Positions 47,352 through 54,248 of a stretch of 64,000 nt of DNA are shown here, in pieces. The DNA comes from Vulcaniibacterium tengchongense. GTDB taxonomy: Bacteria > Pseudomonadota > Gammaproteobacteria > Xanthomonadales > Xanthomonadaceae. The notes under the pieces are model-generated. The model did no database searches, had not been told where the DNA came from, and worked only from the letters and a program-made list of their open reading frames with translations. Within the stretch, counting starts at the first letter, position 1. The number at the start of each line of letters is the position of its first letter. The translations under genes and the position numbers were made by a program. The stretch is from positions 248,001-312,000 of the forward strand of contig NZ_RKQN01000001.1 of assembly GCF_003814555.1 (NCBI RefSeq), written 5' to 3'.

Positions 47352-47609
47352 GTGGCCAATTCACACGAGCCGAAGAGGCTCAATCCCCAAGAACTATCTG
47401 AACTGCATGCCCTGCCGGATGACGCAGTCGTCACCAGCATCGAGGCTGCTGCCTTCCTGCGCCTGACACCGCGCACTCTGGCCTGGACTCGCAGCCAGCG
47501 TCCCGAAAGCCATCCGCCGCACTTGGTGGTCGGCTCGCGCACGATCCGATACCGAATGGGCGACCTGCGGGCCCACATGAAGCGCCGTGGCGCTGATATG
47601 GAGGGCTGA
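47352..47609 (+). CDS. AlpA/MerR-like helix-turn-helix protein
   Basis: An 85-residue small DNA-binding protein starting at GTG with AGGAGA just upstream. The segment DAVVTSIEAAAFLRLTPRTLAWTRSQRPESHPPHLVVGSRTIRYRMGDLRAHM matches the excisionase/AlpA (HTH_17) layout: an AAxxLxxxxxTL helix-turn-helix, then a wing with RYR and a DL-helix. In P4-like satellites AlpA activates integrase or replication genes. Two bases separate it from the primase gene. Confidence 0.8.
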   Translation: MANSHEPKRLNPQELSELHALPDDAVVTSIEAAAFLRLTPRTLAWTRSQRPESHPPHLVVGSRTIRYRMGDLRAHMKRRGADMEG

Positions 47610-47611
47610 CC

Positions 47612-49840
47612 ATGGACATGGAAGAAAACGCCCGCGGGCAAGGCGGGCGCAAGGGTATGACTGACCAAGAGGCGGAGCTGTCCAGGGCTCACGGGAACAA
47701 TGATGCCGCCGATTCACTCGCACTGAAGCCACTGTTCGCGCCCATGCGGGCCTACGTCGAGGCAGGGCATTGCCTCATCCTCCTGCATCGCGGCGACAAG
47801 CGGCCGATTTCAACGGGCTGGACGCGCACCCAGACCGACCCCGCCGAAGTATTGGCGCACGCGGAACGCGAAGGGCTGAACGTGGGCGTCCGCCTGCGCC
47901 CAATTGACCTCGTCATCGATGCCGACCCGCGCAACTACCCTGCAGGTCGCGATAGCCTGGCCGAACTGGCCAGCGACATTGGCCTGGACTTGGATGCGTG
48001 CCCGCACGTCATCACTGGCGGGGGTGGCCACCACTATCACCTGCGCAAGCCTGCAGACATGCCCATCCTTGGCACGTTGGCAAAGTATCCAGGTGTCGAG
48101 TTCAAAACTGCAGGCCAGCAGGTGGTCGCGGCAGGTTCCGTGCACCCCAATGGTAAGCGCTATGAGTCCGAGTTCTTCCTGGTCGGCCTAGATGAAACGC
48201 CGCAGGCGCCAGATTCGCTCTTGGAGCTGATCCGCAGGCCCGAACTGCAGCAGGGGGCGGATGCAGAACTGTGGGGCGAACTCACCCCAGAGATGCTTGC
48301 CTCTACCCTTGAATATCTCGACCCAGGCAACTTCCGCGAACACGACGAATGGCTCAGCCTGATGATGGCATGTCATCACGCCACTGCTGGTGAGGGGCGC
48401 GAGCAGTTCATCGACTGGAGTACCGACGACCCCGAGTACGCGGACCATCGCCACATCATCGGGCGCCGCTGGGATTCACTGCATTCGGCAGGGCGCGCAG
48501 GAAAGCCGATCACCGTGAAGTATCTGCACAAGGTGGTGCAGGCCGCAGGTGGGACCGTGCCCCATTCAGCCCCAGAAGAGGACTTCGACATTGTGCCGTT
48601 CGAGGGCGAGCAGTTGCCTGCGATGAGGCGCACTGACGCCGGCAAGATCGTCAGCAACTTCCCGAACTGCCTGAAGCTGATGCGCCATATCCGCGACCAG
48701 CTTGGCTTGGCATATGACGAGTTTGGCGGGTCAACGCATCTCACGGCACCGGAGTTGCCATGGACAGTGGACGTGGGCCGCAGACTGGACGATGACGTGG
48801 TGCGTCGCATCCGACAGTATTTCGTCGAGGCTACTGACGCAAACTGGACCAAGGACGACGTCCTGGAGGCAGCGCTCACCATTGCTCGCGAGAACACCGT
48901 GCATCCAGTCCGCGACTACCTGGATGGCTTGACCTGGGATGGCGTGCCCCGCATCGACAAGCTGCTGGTGACGTATGCAGGCGCGATGGACAATGCCTAT
49001 GTTCGCGCCATCGGTGCCAAGACCATGATTGCTGGCGTGAGGCGCGTTCGACAGCCTGGTTGCAAGTTCGACAATGTCATCGTTCTGGAAGGAAGCCAGG
49101 GCAGTGGCAAGAGCTCTTTCGTCAAGCTGTTGTCGCCGCACGTCGAGTGGTTCTCGGACTCACCCATCGGCAACACAGAGTCAAAGGATGCACCCCTGTC
49201 ATTGCAGGGACGCTGGATCATCGAACTGGGGGAGATGTCCGTCCTGTCCAAGTCAGGCGTCGAGGCACTCAAGGCGTTCGTGTCGAGCAGTATCGACCAT
49301 GTCCGTCGCCCGTATGGTCGCATGCATGAAGAACTGCGGCGTCAGTGCATCTTCATCGGCACCACCAACCAAGCAACGTACCTGAAGGACCAGACAGGCA
49401 ACAGGCGCTTCTGGCCCGTGAAGGTCGGCGTTATCGACCTGGATGCCTTGGTAGCTGATCGCGACCAGCTCTGGGCAGAAGCTGCTACCAGGGAGGCAGA
49501 GGGCGAATCGCTATTCCTGCCGCAGGAACTGTGGGAAATGGCAGCCGTCGAGCAGGAGGGACGCGTTGCCGAAGACCCGTGGGCTGACATCTTGCGCGCC
49601 TATGTTGATCGCAAGGTCGTCTGGACTGACGATGAAAACTACAAGGAAGTCCAGCCGATGGATCGCGTGCACACCAGCATGCTCCTGAGCGAAGCGCTAC
49701 AGATTCGCCCAGGTGATCAGCGTCCTGAGCACACGCAGCGCCTGAAGATCGTCATGGAGAAGCACTTGGGCTGGGAGCACAAGAACAACGTGCGCGTTGG
49801 ACATGAAGGAAAGCAGGGACGCGGCTACGTGAGGCCATGA
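47612..49840 (+). CDS. PrimPol-VapE fusion: primase/polymerase and SF3-like helicase
   Basis: A 742-residue replication protein. The N-terminal half is an archaeo-eukaryotic-type primase-polymerase (residues ~50-200): LVIDADPRNY with the Asp-x-Asp metal motif, GGGGHHYHLRKP, and the typical FKTAGQQVVAAGSVHPNGKRYE. The C-terminal half is a virulence-associated E (VapE) ATPase: Walker A VLEGSQGSGKSSFVKLL at ~490-506, then WIIELGEMSVLSKSGVEALKAFV and IFIGTTNQATYLKDQTGNRRFWPV. It would start and unwind the element's own replication, probably from the repeats directly downstream. Alternative Met starts exist at residues 3 and 16. Confidence 0.9.
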   Translation: MDMEENARGQGGRKGMTDQEAELSRAHGNNDAADSLALKPLFAPMRAYVEAGHCLILLHRGDKRPISTGWTRTQTDPAEVLAHAEREGLNVGVRLRPIDLVIDADPRNYPAGRDSLAELASDIGLDLDACPHVITGGGGHHYHLRKPADMPILGTLAKYPGVEFKTAGQQVVAAGSVHPNGKRYESEFFLVGLDETPQAPDSLLELIRRPELQQGADAELWGELTPEMLASTLEYLDPGNFREHDEWLSLMMACHHATAGEGREQFIDWSTDDPEYADHRHIIGRRWDSLHSAGRAGKPITVKYLHKVVQAAGGTVPHSAPEEDFDIVPFEGEQLPAMRRTDAGKIVSNFPNCLKLMRHIRDQLGLAYDEFGGSTHLTAPELPWTVDVGRRLDDDVVRRIRQYFVEATDANWTKDDVLEAALTIARENTVHPVRDYLDGLTWDGVPRIDKLLVTYAGAMDNAYVRAIGAKTMIAGVRRVRQPGCKFDNVIVLEGSQGSGKSSFVKLLSPHVEWFSDSPIGNTESKDAPLSLQGRWIIELGEMSVLSKSGVEALKAFVSSSIDHVRRPYGRMHEELRRQCIFIGTTNQATYLKDQTGNRRFWPVKVGVIDLDALVADRDQLWAEAATREAEGESLFLPQELWEMAAVEQEGRVAEDPWADILRAYVDRKVVWTDDENYKEVQPMDRVHTSMLLSEALQIRPGDQRPEHTQRLKIVMEKHLGWEHKNNVRVGHEGKQGRGYVRP

Positions 49841-50351
49841 CGTGAGGCTGGGTGCTGCCCTGGCTGCTGACCCCCAGTAGCCATGGGCAGCGCCCGAAAG
49901 CCTTGTGCTGCAAGACTCGTTGCTCTGTTGCTCTTGTTGCTCTTGTTTAATTAAGACCTGAAAACACAAAAGCCCTGGCCAGATTCAGGATCAAGGTCCA
50001 GATAGCTCTGGCAGTTAAAGCAAATCGAGCGCAGCAGCAGCAACGAAGCAACAAGCCTGGCAGCACAAGGCTTTCGGGCCATCAGATGCGGCAGCAAGGG
50101 AGTGCACCAGGCATCGGAAAGGCGAGTGCCTGGCCGAATGTGGCAGGCGTGACACCAATTCAGGGAATGCGTCGAATTGTCGTCCAACTGCGCGCCAGAC
50201 CTCTCCCTCGCGCGCGTGGACTCTGACCATCTAATCGGGGTTCGGGTGGCCCATGCATCCCAAGCGATTGATCGGCTTGCATAAGTGCTGGCGTGCCTCG
50301 CGCGCATGACACGGCACGATCAAGCTCAACACCACCTTTCGGAAGTTGGCC
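49841..50351. other. Non-coding region with repeats downstream of the primase gene
   Basis: 511 bases with no supported gene. AT-richer than its surroundings. Holds GTTGCTCTT direct repeats, a TTTAATTAA tract and a long inverted repeat, described separately as a candidate origin. Confidence 0.6.
49893..50078. other. Candidate replication origin of the element
   Basis: Three tandem GTTGCTCT(T) iterons at 49919-49944, followed by the AT tract GTTTAATTAA (49945-49954). They lie inside a large inverted repeat: a perfect 19-bp arm (49893-49911) pairs with 50060-50078, and similarity between the arms continues inward for about 30 more bases. Iterons plus an AT-rich stretch directly after a PrimPol-VapE gene are the expected parts of a satellite origin. 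Confidence 0.6.
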
Positions 50352-50852
50352 ATGGCCACGAAGAAGTTCACCCCCGAGGTGCAGGAGGTCTTTCTCCAGA
50401 TTCTGGAGGACACAGCTTCGCCGAAACAGGCGGCTCAGGTGTGCGGCATCTCCAGGCGCCTCGCGTTCGAGTACAAGCAGAACGACCTGGATTTCAGGCG
50501 TCGCTGGGAACAGTCCATCCAGATCGCGATGGACGCCCTTCTGGAAGAAGCATATCGGCGCGCTGTTGTCGGCGTGGATGAGCCAGTCATCTACCAAGGC
50601 CAGGTCTCAACAGAACGCGACCCACACACAGGCGAACAGCGCGCGCTCACAGTGAAGAAGCACAGTGATCGTCTGCTGGAAGTGATGCTCAAGTTCCACT
50701 ACGGCGACGAGATGGCCGAACGCCTGCGCGTCAAAGTTGAAGACACGGGCCTGTCAGCAGATGGGCTGCTGCGGATGCCTGCCACTGAGCGTGCGCAGCT
50801 TGTCGCCCTGCTGGGTAAGTACAACGCTAACAAGGAGCAAGACGATGAGTGA
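50352..50852 (+). CDS. Phage terminase small subunit-like protein
   Basis: A 166-residue protein resembling phage TerS. A helix-turn-helix (residues ~8-45, FLQILEDTASPKQAAQVCGISRRLAFEYKQNDLDFRRRW) is followed by a helical oligomerisation part containing EEAYRRAVVGVDEPVIYQGQ and KKHSDRLLEVMLKFHYGDE, segments common in terminase small subunits. TerS picks the DNA to be packaged. No large subunit is encoded in the element, which is the classical satellite strategy for redirecting helper-phage packaging. ATG at 50352 has GGAAG six bases upstream. Confidence 0.78.
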   Translation: MATKKFTPEVQEVFLQILEDTASPKQAAQVCGISRRLAFEYKQNDLDFRRRWEQSIQIAMDALLEEAYRRAVVGVDEPVIYQGQVSTERDPHTGEQRALTVKKHSDRLLEVMLKFHYGDEMAERLRVKVEDTGLSADGLLRMPATERAQLVALLGKYNANKEQDDE

Positions 50853-51090
50853 GAACCTAAGCGTGGCCGAGGTGGTGCAGTGCGCGGCCCAGATCGACGC
50901 CATGCTGGACGCGATTAACGACACCTCGCCCGATGCGGTCCAGGCGATTGGCGGGCGCGACGCCCTGGCCCGCCGCAGCGAGATGACCTGCCTCGGGCCG
51001 GTGCCTCGCCTTGACCAGGGCGAGTGGGAGCGCATGTCGCTGGAGTACGAGGCGCGGCGCGAGCATGGCAGCGTCAACCGGGGGCACTAA
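50845..51090 (+). CDS. Small hypothetical protein
   Basis: An 81-residue protein, ATG at 50845 with CAAGGAG nine bases upstream, overlapping the terS stop by eight bases. Helical, mixed-charge sequence (VAEVVQCAAQIDAMLDAINDTSPDAVQ...), with no recognised domain. The tight overlaps on both sides (the next gene starts 26 bases before its stop) support real translation within the terS operon. Confidence 0.6.
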   Translation: MSENLSVAEVVQCAAQIDAMLDAINDTSPDAVQAIGGRDALARRSEMTCLGPVPRLDQGEWERMSLEYEARREHGSVNRGH

Positions 51091-51493
51091 CGGGCAGCCG
51101 GTCGCCGTCGAGGTGGGCGGGGTGCGGTACCCCTCCGCGAGGTCGGCCGCGGCAGCCGTGGGGATCGGGTACAGCGCCGTGACGGCGCGATGCCACGACC
51201 CCAGGAACCCGAACTACCGATGGCTCGGCGCCACGCCGGGCAGGCGCGAGCTGAGGCCCGAGGACAGGCGCATCGCCAGGGCACTGGTCGAGCCAGCCCG
51301 CTGGCCCTGCGACGGCGGCAGACGGCGCGCCGAGGTGCTGGACCTCAACGAGGGGCCACCCAAGGTGGTGCGCCGTATCGGCTGGCTCCGCCGCATGTGC
51401 TGCGCCCGCTTCACCTTCTCCGACGACGTGGTGCGCGTGCGCATGTGCGAGGAGTGCGGCGGCCTGGGCAGCGCGCCAGCCAAGGACGCCTAG
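51065..51493 (+). CDS. NUMOD-like repeat / Cys-rich small protein
   Basis: A 142-residue protein. The N-terminal half, VEVGGVRYPSARSAAAAVGIGYSAVTARCHDPRNPNYRWLG, matches the pattern of NUMOD-type DNA-binding modules found beside HNH/GIY-YIG homing endonucleases (G-V-x-Y-S...AA...G...V..R...N..Y..W). No nuclease domain follows. The C-terminal half has Cys residues that could bind metal (PARWPCDGGRRRAEV; MCCARF; MCEECGG). The role is unknown; perhaps a DNA-binding regulator of the satellite. Very GC-rich compared with the cargo genes further right. Confidence 0.6.
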   Translation: MAASTGGTNGQPVAVEVGGVRYPSARSAAAAVGIGYSAVTARCHDPRNPNYRWLGATPGRRELRPEDRRIARALVEPARWPCDGGRRRAEVLDLNEGPPKVVRRIGWLRRMCCARFTFSDDVVRVRMCEECGGLGSAPAKDA

Positions 51494-51503
51494 CCTGGAC
51501 TCC

Positions 51504-51713
51504 TTACTTGAACCCCGCCTTGCGGAGCATGTCCTTGAGCTGCTTCTCAACGGCGATCTTGGCCTGCGAGGTCGCCTGCCGCATCACGTTGCCATAAGTG
51601 CCGCTCGCTCCGCACCTGGAGCACTTGATGGTGTCCGATGCCTTCGGGTTCTTGGGCATCTCGAACTTGTCACTTCCACAAGAGCATTTGACGCCGATTT
51701 GAGTGGTGCTCAT
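51504..51713 (-). CDS. Small zinc-ribbon-like protein
   Basis: A 69-residue protein on the opposite strand. Two Cys pairs form a zinc-ribbon pattern: KCSCGSDKFEMPK and IKCSRCGASGTYGN. A basic helical tail follows (QAKIAVEKQLKDMLRKAGFK). Similar short ribbon proteins occur in phages and plasmids as presumed DNA-binding regulators. AGGAC lies eight bases before the ATG. It ends 10 bases from the stop of the convergent gene at 51493. Confidence 0.7.
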   Translation of the reverse strand: MSTTQIGVKCSCGSDKFEMPKNPKASDTIKCSRCGASGTYGNVMRQATSQAKIAVEKQLKDMLRKAGFK

Positions 51714-52030
51714 TGCAGGGTCCTGTGTAGGGTCGGCAACGGAATGTTGCAGGTGCAGTGAAGCGCGACACCGTCGCAAATCCTGCGACGACTTCAGCCC
51801 TCTGACATTCCATCAGTGGGCGGCGCGACGCCAAACCCATGAATCACAAGCCGCAGTGACGGCGGCAGCTTCGAGGGAAACACGTCCGGGAAACGATGGC
51901 GTTCGCGCCCAACGCTCCGCGACACATTGAACGCATCCGGTCAGCGCATTGGCGCGCAGACCACCCCACGGCTGGGGATGCGCTCGTGACAGGCGACCGG
52001 AGGACCACAACCCACCGGAGCACACGAGCA
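51714..52030. other. Divergent intergenic region
   Basis: 317 bases between the zinc-ribbon gene (minus) and the next plus-strand gene, without a supported gene. Carries one perfect hairpin/palindrome at 51772-51790 and presumably both promoters. Confidence 0.45.
51772..51790. promoter_or_regulatory. Perfect 7-bp inverted repeat, possible operator
   Basis: CGTCGCA / TGCGACG with a five-base spacer (AATCC), about 60 bases upstream of the zinc-ribbon gene start. Symmetric and in a divergent promoter region, so a regulator site is plausible. It has no T-run. Confidence 0.4.
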
Positions 52031-52756
52031 ATGAAGATCGAACTCAGCGGCACCCCCCTCCTCAGCACCCAGCAGATCGGCGAGCTCGCCTCGACCTTGG
52101 ACCTGCTGCACAAGCGCACCCTCGCCGCGATCGAGCGGCTGAACAAGGACATCGCGACCCGCAAGCAGCAGATCGCCGCGCGCTGGAAGAGCGCCCCCGG
52201 CATCGGCATGGCCGACGTGGCGCGCTTCGCCGAGCACGAGGCGCTCGCCAGCGTCCGCGAGATCAAGGACAACTCCAAGGCCGAGCTGGACAAGATCATG
52301 AAGGAGGCCGGCGCGCCGCACGCGCAGCTGGTCGCCCAGCGCCAGTTCTACGACTCCCCGGCCAAGGTCCTGGCCCGCGCCGCCTTGGGTGACCCCAGGC
52401 GCACCGAGTACCTCCAGCAGCTCCAGCACGCCGGCCCCGCCGAGCTCGGCCACATGGCCCAGGTCGCCGTCGGCACGCGCAACGTCGCCCTGGCCTCCGC
52501 CGTGCTGTCCCTGATCGACCGCCTGCCCACCAAGGACCGCCCCGTCGGCCCGGTGGAGCTGGCGACGGCGATGAAGCAGGACGACTTCCTCAAGGTGCAG
52601 GAGTACATCAAGCTGGGCGACGCGCGCCTCCAGGGCATCCTGGTCGCGATCCGCGCCTGGCACGCCGGCAGGTCGAACCCGCTCGGCTCGGTGCAGCTCG
52701 CCATGCGCGAGCGGGAGATCGACCACGACCTGATCGGGGGCGACGGCGATGACTGA
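52031..52756 (+). CDS. Hypothetical helical protein of the satellite
   Basis: A 241-residue protein, ATG at 52031 with GGAG about ten bases upstream. Strongly helical and charged (ASTLDLLHKRTLAAIERLNKDIATRKQQI; ASVREIKDNSKAELDKIMKEAG), with likely coiled-coil segments at residues ~10-100. I recognise no family. It overlaps the next gene by eight bases. High GC and tight spacing suggest it belongs to the core of the element rather than the low-GC cargo. It could be structural or a packaging accessory, but the sequence gives no direct clue. Confidence 0.65.
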   Translation: MKIELSGTPLLSTQQIGELASTLDLLHKRTLAAIERLNKDIATRKQQIAARWKSAPGIGMADVARFAEHEALASVREIKDNSKAELDKIMKEAGAPHAQLVAQRQFYDSPAKVLARAALGDPRRTEYLQQLQHAGPAELGHMAQVAVGTRNVALASAVLSLIDRLPTKDRPVGPVELATAMKQDDFLKVQEYIKLGDARLQGILVAIRAWHAGRSNPLGSVQLAMREREIDHDLIGGDGDD

Positions 52757-53030
52757 CCGACGCGCCCACTACCCACCGTGCCACCCGGCGATGCTGGCAC
52801 TCGCCGCCCTGGTCGCGGCGATCCAGCACGGGTGCGACCCGTTCCCCGAGCTCGAGGCCGCCGCCGCCCGCAACGGCGTGGCCGTCGGCTCCGAGGAGTT
52901 CGACGAGGCCGCGGCCCTGGCCGGGCAGCCCTACTGTCGCGCGCTGGACCTGTACGTGGACCGCGAGACCAAGCGCAGGGCGGACGCCCTGGGGCCGGGG
53001 ATGGCGCACCTGGCCTTCCTCCCTGCCTGA
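52749..53030 (+). CDS. Small hypothetical protein
   Basis: A 93-residue protein whose ATG overlaps the previous stop by eight bases. Mostly helical (PAMLALAALVAAIQHGCDPFPELEAAAARNG, shown to indicate an Ala-rich first half). No family recognised. A strong terminator follows at 53099-53128, closing this two-gene unit. Confidence 0.6.
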   Translation: MTDRRAHYPPCHPAMLALAALVAAIQHGCDPFPELEAAAARNGVAVGSEEFDEAAALAGQPYCRALDLYVDRETKRRADALGPGMAHLAFLPA

Positions 53031-53098
53031 CCCGAGCAAACCCGGCCGGGTTGGTTAGGTGCGCAGAGGGCAACGGGTGGCCCGGCCGTGTTTCGGAG

Positions 53099-53128
53099 GG
53101 GATGTCGTCACGGCATCCCTTTTTTTTC
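53099..53128 (+). terminator. Strong Rho-independent terminator
   Basis: A 9-bp stem GGGATGTCG / CGGCATCCC (53099-53107 with 53111-53119, one G-T pair), loop TCA, and eight or more T residues. It insulates the two hypothetical genes from the cargo locus. Confidence 0.85.
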
Positions 53129-53243
53129 TCATGCGCTTGTGGACCGCCGCGCGCCGACGGGCGATCGGTGGCTGAATGGCCGCAGCCGTGCAAAAATCCC
53201 AAAGGGGTTTCAGTCGCAACGACTGACACGAAGGGGGTGCAGG

Positions 53244-54146
53244 ATGCAGATCGTCGAGCAATACGAGGAGCCCGGCGTGGGCATCCTACTGAAGTACAAA
53301 GGGCCGTCCGTAGATGATGGTTCAATGGACGTGTACGCTGCCGCTGCAAACATGGTGGCGTTCTCTGACTACGTTGTCGCTGCCACCAGGCAATTGTATG
53401 GCGACGTAGAGGTAAAGGCCGAAGTCAAAGCCTTTCAGCATGGTTCGTTCGAGACCGACCTGATATTCCACGTTGTCGGTCTGGGCGCTACCGTACTCAC
53501 GACCACTCCCGATGTGCGAAGCGTACTGACAGCAGTGAAGGAGTCGGTAAATCTCTTCAAGTTCTTGAAGGGCCAGCCTCCGCAGAAGGTTGAGCACACC
53601 GACCAAAGCAACAACGTCACCGTGACCAACGTCAACGGGAACGTCATCATCGTGCAGACTGAATCATTGAATCTAACGATGGATGAGAAGGCGGGAAAGG
53701 CCGCCGCGCAGTTCGTCGGGCAAGCTCTATCCAAGCCGGGCGTTGACAAGATTGAGATTCAGTCGGAGGGGCAGCAGATTGCAGTTGCTACCCAAGAAGA
53801 GGCGCCATTCTTCCATGCGATCGTGGATGAAACGCCCGTCGTGGAGCAGACCATCCAGATGGGACTCACGATCCAGGAGCCGAGTTTCAAAGATGGTAGC
53901 GGCCACAAGTGGACGATGTGGGACGGCGAGGCATCGCTTCAGTATGCGATGGAAGACGAGACGTTCATTGCCCGCATCGACAATGGCGAAGCCTTCCGCA
54001 AGGGGGATGTGCTCATCTGCGACGTCCGGTTCACGCAGACGCGGGCTGGCTCCAAGCTCAAGATTCAGCGCACCATTATCAAAGTTCATGACCACAGGGA
54101 CGGCTACGAACAGGTGGAGTTCGACCTCGGGAATCGTGACGAATAG
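53244..54146 (+). CDS. Unknown 300-residue cargo protein, possible defence partner
   Basis: A 300-residue soluble protein, ATG at 53244 with AAGGGGG six bases upstream. The N-terminal half (VGILLKYKGPSVDDGSMDVYAAAANMVAFSDYVVAATRQL..., then KAFQHGSFETDLIFHVVG) resembles a widespread uncharacterised family seen in mobile and defence regions: a short beta strand, a helix pair, and a G-S-F motif. An Asn/Val-rich linker (NNVTVTNVNGNVIIVQTE) follows. The C-terminal ~110 residues look beta-rich. It is less GC-rich than the host. It converges with the SEFIR/TIR gene, and each has its own terminator or end. No enzymatic motif is visible. Confidence 0.7.
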   Translation: MQIVEQYEEPGVGILLKYKGPSVDDGSMDVYAAAANMVAFSDYVVAATRQLYGDVEVKAEVKAFQHGSFETDLIFHVVGLGATVLTTTPDVRSVLTAVKESVNLFKFLKGQPPQKVEHTDQSNNVTVTNVNGNVIIVQTESLNLTMDEKAGKAAAQFVGQALSKPGVDKIEIQSEGQQIAVATQEEAPFFHAIVDETPVVEQTIQMGLTIQEPSFKDGSGHKWTMWDGEASLQYAMEDETFIARIDNGEAFRKGDVLICDVRFTQTRAGSKLKIQRTIIKVHDHRDGYEQVEFDLGNRDE

Positions 54147-54174
54147 TGCCGACGTTGCCGTGCCGTGTTTGTAG

Positions 54175-54201
54175 AAGGGCCCGCAATAAGCGGGCCTTTC
54201 C
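54175..54201 (+). terminator. Rho-independent terminator of cargo gene
   Basis: Stem AAGGGCCCGC / GCGGGCCTTT (54175-54184 with 54190-54199, one G-T pair), loop AATAA; the T residues fall at the end of the stem. Confidence 0.7.
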
Positions 54202-54248
54202 AATTCATCCTCTTAGGCGTAAGCGCCTACTGATTCAATGCAGGAGAG

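Noticed and set aside
49841-50351. CRISPR-like repeat array near the GTTGCTC repeats
   Set aside because: The repeats are short, directly tandem and lack spacers; iterons explain them better. No cas genes or CRISPR arrays are seen in the window.
53039-53052. 14-bp palindrome AACCCGGCCGGGTT as a terminator
   Set aside because: It has no loop and no T-run. The real terminator lies 47 bases further on.
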